26,515 nt of DNA from Roseibacillus sp. (GTDB lineage Bacteria; Verrucomicrobiota; Verrucomicrobiae; Verrucomicrobiales; Akkermansiaceae). Numbering within the stretch: the stretch's first letter is position 1; each line of letters starts with the position of its first letter. The stretch covers positions 1 through 26,515 of the forward strand of contig PBNG01000037.1 of NCBI GenBank assembly GCA_002723015.1, written 5' to 3'. Positions 22,652 to 26,515 of the stretch are shown here, piece after piece. Under the pieces are notes generated by a model. The model saw nothing but the letters and a program-made list of their open reading frames with translations. It was not told the origin of the DNA and made no database searches. The position numbers and the translations under genes were made by a program.

Positions 22652-24079
22652 GTGCCCCCGTTAGAGCACGGCGTGCGTTTGTTCGATACCATGACGCGCC
22701 AGATGCGCGTGTTGGAGCCTGCCGATGGCAAGGTCTTCGGCTTTTACTGTTGTGGGCCCACGGTATACGGGCCTGCACATATCGGCAATTTCAGGACATT
22801 CGTTCTGAATGACGTTCTCCGGCGGGTCATGGAGGTCAGCGGGACGAGGACGAAGCACGTTCGCAACATCACTGATGTCGATGATAAGACAATACGTGAT
22901 TCACAGGCTTGTGGAATGCCTCTTGGGGAATTTACGGGGAAATGGACGAGGCGTTTTCATGAGGATTGTGAGGCCCTTAATTGTCTTGAGCCTCATATCG
23001 AGCCGAGCGCTGTTGAGCATATTCCTGAGCAGATCGTCATGATTGAGTCGCTGCTGGAACGTGGGCACGCATACACTTCAGAGGACGGCTCAGTCTACTT
23101 CCGGATCGCATCCTATGAGGACTACGGCAAACTGGCCCGTCTGGATCAGCAGGATCTTGAACTGGGAAAGACGCAGGGTCAGCGAGCAAATGCGGATGAA
23201 TATGAAAAGGACAGCGTTTCCGATTTTGTACTCTGGAAAGGGCGCCGTCCTGAAGATGGCGAAAACTACTGGGACAGTCCCTGGGGAGAAGGCCGGCCAG
23301 GCTGGCACCTGGAGTGCTCCGCAATGAGTTATAAATACCTTGGCGATAGCTTTGATCTCCACAGTGGGGGAGAGGATCTCAAGTTTCCTCACCACGAGAA
23401 TGAGATTGCCCAGTCAAGGTGCGCGTGTGGCGGAGAGTTTGCACGGGCGTGGTTCCATCCGCGATTTCTCATGGTCGATGGCGAAAAGATGTCCAAGTCC
23501 TTGAACAATCTCCATACCTTGGAAGACTTGGAGAGTGATCCAGGAGCAACGCCGATGGAAGTACGCTATACGCTGATAGGAGCTCATTATCGGAAGCAGC
23601 TCAACTTTACCTTCGACGGGCTCCACGCGGCGAGAGAAGCATTATCAAAATTAACTCGGGCGGGGGCGCTTCTTGCCCGGGCCGCGGGAAAGGAAGGGCA
23701 GGATGCCCCTGCCTACCGGGACCTCTGTGGGTTGGATGACCTTGGGGTGTTTAACCCTGCGTTAGCGGCCCTGAAGAATGACCTGAATACCGCCGAGGGT
23801 CTGGGGCAGCTCTTCAGGGGCCTTCGGACCGCAGCTACTGAGGGCGACCCGGTGATGAACTGGAATGGGTTTCATGGTATTCTAGCAGCCTTGGGACTGC
23901 ATTTACCTGACCCGGAAGTCCCCGATGCGCCACCCGAAGTCATCGCCGCTGCCGAAAAGCGTCAGATGGCCCGTGAGAGCCAGGACTGGGAAGGAGCGGA
24001 TATCCTTCGCGAGGAGATCAAAAATCAGGGTTGGACCGTCAAGGACGGGCAGGATGGATACGAATTGAAACCATTATAG
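22652..24079 (+). CDS. cysS: Cysteinyl-tRNA synthetase
   Basis: This class I enzyme charges tRNA-Cys. The HIGH motif is GPAHIGN (about residue 43 with the chosen start), after the zinc-ligand Cys in FYCCGPTVYG. Other zinc ligands are the Cys of GWHLECSAMS and the His/Glu of HHENEIAQS. The KMSKS motif is present as EKMSKSLNN at about residue 278. DVDDKTI, TPMEVRYTLIGAHYRKQLNFT, and a C-terminal region with WEGADILREEIKNQGW are family-typical. Start is taken as GTG 22652, which has GGAGGAGG just upstream; GTG 22673 (VRLFDTMTRQ) is the alternative and fits the usual N-terminus well. Length is about 475 residues, as expected. It is 9 nt upstream of hemB and probably co-transcribed with it. Confidence 0.95.
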   Translation: MPPLEHGVRLFDTMTRQMRVLEPADGKVFGFYCCGPTVYGPAHIGNFRTFVLNDVLRRVMEVSGTRTKHVRNITDVDDKTIRDSQACGMPLGEFTGKWTRRFHEDCEALNCLEPHIEPSAVEHIPEQIVMIESLLERGHAYTSEDGSVYFRIASYEDYGKLARLDQQDLELGKTQGQRANADEYEKDSVSDFVLWKGRRPEDGENYWDSPWGEGRPGWHLECSAMSYKYLGDSFDLHSGGEDLKFPHHENEIAQSRCACGGEFARAWFHPRFLMVDGEKMSKSLNNLHTLEDLESDPGATPMEVRYTLIGAHYRKQLNFTFDGLHAAREALSKLTRAGALLARAAGKEGQDAPAYRDLCGLDDLGVFNPALAALKNDLNTAEGLGQLFRGLRTAATEGDPVMNWNGFHGILAALGLHLPDPEVPDAPPEVIAAAEKRQMARESQDWEGADILREEIKNQGWTVKDGQDGYELKPL

Positions 24080-24088
24080 AAAATAGTC

Positions 24089-25075
24089 ATGAACCTGTAC
24101 CAGCGACCAAGGCGAAATCGGAAGTCCCCGGGAATTCGGGCAATGGTGAGAGAAACCGTTCTCACACCGGCAGACTTGATCTATCCTCTCTTCATTCATG
24201 ATAAGGGAGACGATCAAGATATTGTCTCCATGCCTGGGTGCGTGCGGTGGTCGCTTGATAGTCTGGTCAAGGAGGCAGGGGAGGCTCATGCGCTGGGGAT
24301 CCCTGCCGTCATACTTTTTCCTGCAATTGACAGTGGGCTCAAAAGCCCAGCGGCTGAAGAATCGGTGAATCCTGAGGGCCTTGTTCCAAGGGCCGTCCGT
24401 GCACTCAAGGCTGCTCATCCGACTCTGGTAGTTATTACGGATGTGGCCCTGGATCCCTATAATTCTGACGGTCAGGATGGGTTGCTAAGTCGGGGAGAAA
24501 ACGGAGTAATTGAGATCTTGAATGATGAGACAGTTGAGGTTCTGTGCCGTCAGGCTCTGTGCCATGCAGATGCAGGGGCAGATATTGTGGGTCCCAGTGA
24601 CATGATGGACGGACGAGTCGGAGCAATCCGGGCAGCGCTGGATGGTGCGAATTACGAGCAGGTCTCCATATTGAGCTATACCGCTAAATATGCGTCTTCG
24701 TATTATGGGCCATTCCGTGGGGCCCTTGATTCTGCTCCGAAGGAAGGAGATAAGAAGAGCTATCAGATGGATCCTGCCAACGTCAGAGAATCAGTTCGGG
24801 AGCTTCTTCTCGATGAGGAAGAGGGGGCAGACATGATCATGGTCAAGCCCGCCGGCCCTTATCTCGATATTATTGCCACCTTGCGGGGTGAGACGACTCT
24901 TCCCCTCGCCGGTTACCAGGTAAGCGGTGAGTATCTGATGATCAAGTCTGCCAGTGCCGCAGGATGGCTTGATGAGAAAGAGGTTGTCCTTGAGAGCCTG
25001 ACGGGGATCAGGCGAGCTGGAGCAGATCTTATTCTGACCTACTTTGCGAAGGAGGCGGCTCGGGCGCTTGCCTGA
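24089..25075 (+). CDS. hemB: Delta-aminolevulinic acid dehydratase (porphobilinogen synthase), Asp-rich metal-site type
   Basis: This 328-residue enzyme joins two 5-aminolevulinate molecules to make porphobilinogen in heme and tetrapyrrole synthesis. The Schiff-base lysines are visible: Lys253 in MVKPAGPYLDII and the neighbouring Lys200 in SYTAKYASSYYGPFRGAL. The metal segment is DVALDPYNSDGQDG at residues 118-131. Here the Cys ligands of zinc-type enzymes are replaced by Asp/Ala/Asp, so a magnesium- or potassium-assisted enzyme rather than a zinc enzyme is likely. Further family motifs are RRNRKSPGIRAMVRE, ADLIYPLF and YQVSGEY. Start ATG 24089 follows cysS by 9 nt. A weak inverted repeat (GAGGA/TCCTC, 25074-25087) lies at its stop without a T-run. 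Confidence 0.96.
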   Translation: MNLYQRPRRNRKSPGIRAMVRETVLTPADLIYPLFIHDKGDDQDIVSMPGCVRWSLDSLVKEAGEAHALGIPAVILFPAIDSGLKSPAAEESVNPEGLVPRAVRALKAAHPTLVVITDVALDPYNSDGQDGLLSRGENGVIEILNDETVEVLCRQALCHADAGADIVGPSDMMDGRVGAIRAALDGANYEQVSILSYTAKYASSYYGPFRGALDSAPKEGDKKSYQMDPANVRESVRELLLDEEEGADMIMVKPAGPYLDIIATLRGETTLPLAGYQVSGEYLMIKSASAAGWLDEKEVVLESLTGIRRAGADLILTYFAKEAARALA

Positions 25076-25107
25076 GGAGATATCCTCCCACTGCCGGTGC
25101 AGGCTGG

Positions 25108-26412
25108 TCAGTTTTTGATAGCTCTGACCTGAAACACACGGGTCTGGCCCTGTGTTTGAAAATCAAACCAGACAGCAGCGCCGTTTCCAGATGCAGCAAA
25201 AACCGGTGATTCACTCCCGTTGGCAAGAATCTCATTGAGCTGGTAGATCTCCTGAGGATGAGTATTCCAGGCGAGACGTATCTGCAGGTCGCTGCCGCTG
25301 GTTCTCATCACGTGGAGGGCTGGGGCCTCCACGGCATGATCTGTAGATTGAGATCCGAAAATTTCCTGGATACGATATCCCGTGACCCGGGCATCAATGA
25401 GTAAGTCAATTCTGATCGATTGACCCGTGCCGGGGACTTCAGTCAGACGTTGCCAGACGTTACTACCCGTGGTCGATTCGATCAGATAGTAGTGATTTTC
25501 TTTTGAACTCCATGACAGGGCCTTGAATCCTTCCCCTGCCCCGGAAGGGCTGACGGTAAGCTCAGGTGCCTCGGGTGGATCGTCGTCGCGGGCTCCGTAA
25601 TCTATCCCGGATTGTGAATTAGTCGTCCACTGGTAGAGCGTCTGGCCATCTTTTGTCCTGAGGTCAACAGCTCCGATGACCTCGGCAGTGAGCTCTCCTG
25701 TTGCCTGACATTCGTAGCTCCCGGTGAAATTGGATCCCCGGGCTCCGACAATGACTCCGGTGGCACTGCGCATGCGAATGTTCCCCTGGGAAGGGACCCC
25801 TGCCCGCACGAGAAAATCAAATTGGACCTCCCCGAATTCTCCCTCGATTGTTTCCTCGTAGTTTGAAACGTCACGAGACCATTTCTGTCTCGGAGGCTCC
25901 GGTGCGTCGGGCTCTGGATCGAGATCAATACCCTCAGCATCCAGAAGAAGCCTGCTGCGAGTTCGAATTCGATCCGGAGCATTGAAGACTGACTGCCCCG
26001 AAACATCCCATGCCACGGTCAGAATAAGCTCCGTCCCGGCAGTGACTCCCTCGGCATTCACCACCACACTGTCAACGTATTCCACCAGTGTCTGGGCTGC
26101 CGAATTAAACTGATTTAGGGCGCTGTTTGATCCAGCGGTTACCTGATGGCTCACGGAGAGCATGGAGGCGTCGAGTCTGGCAAGAGATGGAGCTGCATTA
26201 GAGGGAGGAGGGACCTGGCTGGAGCCCGGGGATTGCACCTCCATGGTTAGCTGCTCCTCCCGCCCTACCGTAGCGCCCCCCGATAGAAACTGCGCGTTAG
26301 CCTGAACTTCTCCATTCTCCAGCCCGGACCCCGTGAGGACGCCAGCGGGCATCATGATGGCGCAGAGTGCCAACACCGTAGTTTCTGGCCAGGAAATGGA
26401 GAGAGGGCGCAT
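25108..26412 (-). CDS. Secreted protein with beta-rich C-terminal repeats, unknown function
   Basis: This 434-residue protein starts at ATG 26412. Its N-terminus is a plausible signal peptide (MRPLSISWPETTVLALCAIM, then MPAGVLTGSG). Residues 35-160 are Gln-, Ser-, Ala- and Val-rich; then comes an acidic proline-rich linker (LDPEPDAPEPPRQKW, about 174-188). Near residues 285-330 a segment reads LTVSPSGAGEGFKALSWSSK, followed by ENHYYLIESTTGSNVWQRL. Near 365-434 a similar LQIRLAWNTHPQEIYQLNEIL is seen. These Trp/Tyr-containing strands recall the beta-sandwich repeats often found in secreted Verrucomicrobia proteins. No PEP-CTERM-like tail is present (it ends TRVFQVRAIKN), so it is not an obvious substrate of the exosortase. 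Specific function is unknown. It is convergent with hemB. Confidence 0.7.
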   Translation of the reverse strand: MRPLSISWPETTVLALCAIMMPAGVLTGSGLENGEVQANAQFLSGGATVGREEQLTMEVQSPGSSQVPPPSNAAPSLARLDASMLSVSHQVTAGSNSALNQFNSAAQTLVEYVDSVVVNAEGVTAGTELILTVAWDVSGQSVFNAPDRIRTRSRLLLDAEGIDLDPEPDAPEPPRQKWSRDVSNYEETIEGEFGEVQFDFLVRAGVPSQGNIRMRSATGVIVGARGSNFTGSYECQATGELTAEVIGAVDLRTKDGQTLYQWTTNSQSGIDYGARDDDPPEAPELTVSPSGAGEGFKALSWSSKENHYYLIESTTGSNVWQRLTEVPGTGQSIRIDLLIDARVTGYRIQEIFGSQSTDHAVEAPALHVMRTSGSDLQIRLAWNTHPQEIYQLNEILANGSESPVFAASGNGAAVWFDFQTQGQTRVFQVRAIKN

Positions 26413-26515
26413 TGCCGGTGGGAACGGGTGAGAAGTGGCAGGATGAATTAAACGGGAGAAGAGTCAAAGAGCCATTCGCTGGAGTGACTTCCTGCGAACT
26501 CCGAATGGGGTAGAA

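Noticed and set aside
22512..22778. Upstream extension of the minus-strand membrane protein to 22778
   Set aside because: The extension is Arg/Ser-rich, lies opposite the start of cysS and would place a long basic region before the first helix; GTG 22511 gives a more credible N-terminus.
25074..25129. Terminators between hemB and the convergent minus-strand gene (GAGGA/TCCTC at 25074-25087; GGTCAG/CTGACC at 25106-25129)
   Set aside because: The first stem is only 5 bp with no T-run. The second has a 12-nt loop and overlaps the stop codon of the minus gene. Neither is convincing as an intrinsic terminator.
26413..26515. Promoter upstream of the minus-strand secreted protein (a TTGAC-like box on the minus strand)
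   Set aside because: No matching -10 element at a 16-18 nt distance could be found, so the box alone is not support.

Overview
The window is about 26.5 kb of mostly GC-rich bacterial DNA. The gene set suggests a Verrucomicrobiota-type bacterium, probably aquatic or marine. The clues are an exosortase/EpsI pair inside an exopolysaccharide locus, a prs-rplY-pth-rpsF-ssb ribosome/housekeeping run, and a secreted protein whose C-terminal beta-rich segments resemble those common in Verrucomicrobia. The taxonomy is inferred from gene content and style, not from a marker comparison.

Region 1 (1 to about 300) is visibly AT-rich and carries the end of a SpoIID/LytB-domain protein that breaks off just before its expected C-terminal motif. 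Composition then changes sharply. This looks like a join between two unrelated DNAs, possibly an assembly or amplification chimera with a picocyanobacterium-like sequence, and should be checked before anything is made of it.

Region 2 (324-15650) is a long plus-strand surface-polysaccharide locus. In order it encodes: FkbM-type methyltransferase, sulfotransferase, Wzy-like polymerase/ligase, two GT4 glycosyltransferases, a second sulfotransferase, exosortase, EpsI-domain protein, class I methyltransferase, a large polytopic protein possibly of GT-C type, a UbiA-family prenyltransferase resembling decaprenyl-phosphate phosphoribosyltransferase, a Wzy/WaaL-like protein with a TPR tail, and a priming polyprenyl-phosphate sugar transferase. 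Many of these genes overlap by 1-4 nt, so they are probably co-translated. Together they suggest a polyprenol-linked, sulfated and methylated exopolysaccharide coupled to exosortase-dependent sorting of surface proteins. No flippase, chain-length regulator, outer-membrane exporter or PEP-CTERM substrate is present in the window.

Region 3 (15752-19092) is housekeeping: PRPP synthetase, ribosomal protein bL25, peptidyl-tRNA hydrolase, ribosomal protein bS6 (a clear intrinsic terminator follows) and single-stranded DNA-binding protein. Region 4 (19089-26412) has rlmN on the minus strand, a putative lipoprotein, a voltage-gated potassium-channel-like protein with a C-terminal zinc ribbon, a minus-strand membrane protein, the cysS-hemB pair, and a minus-strand secreted protein. 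No gene-free stretch exceeds 300 bases. No rRNA, CRISPR array, transposase or convincing tRNA was seen.
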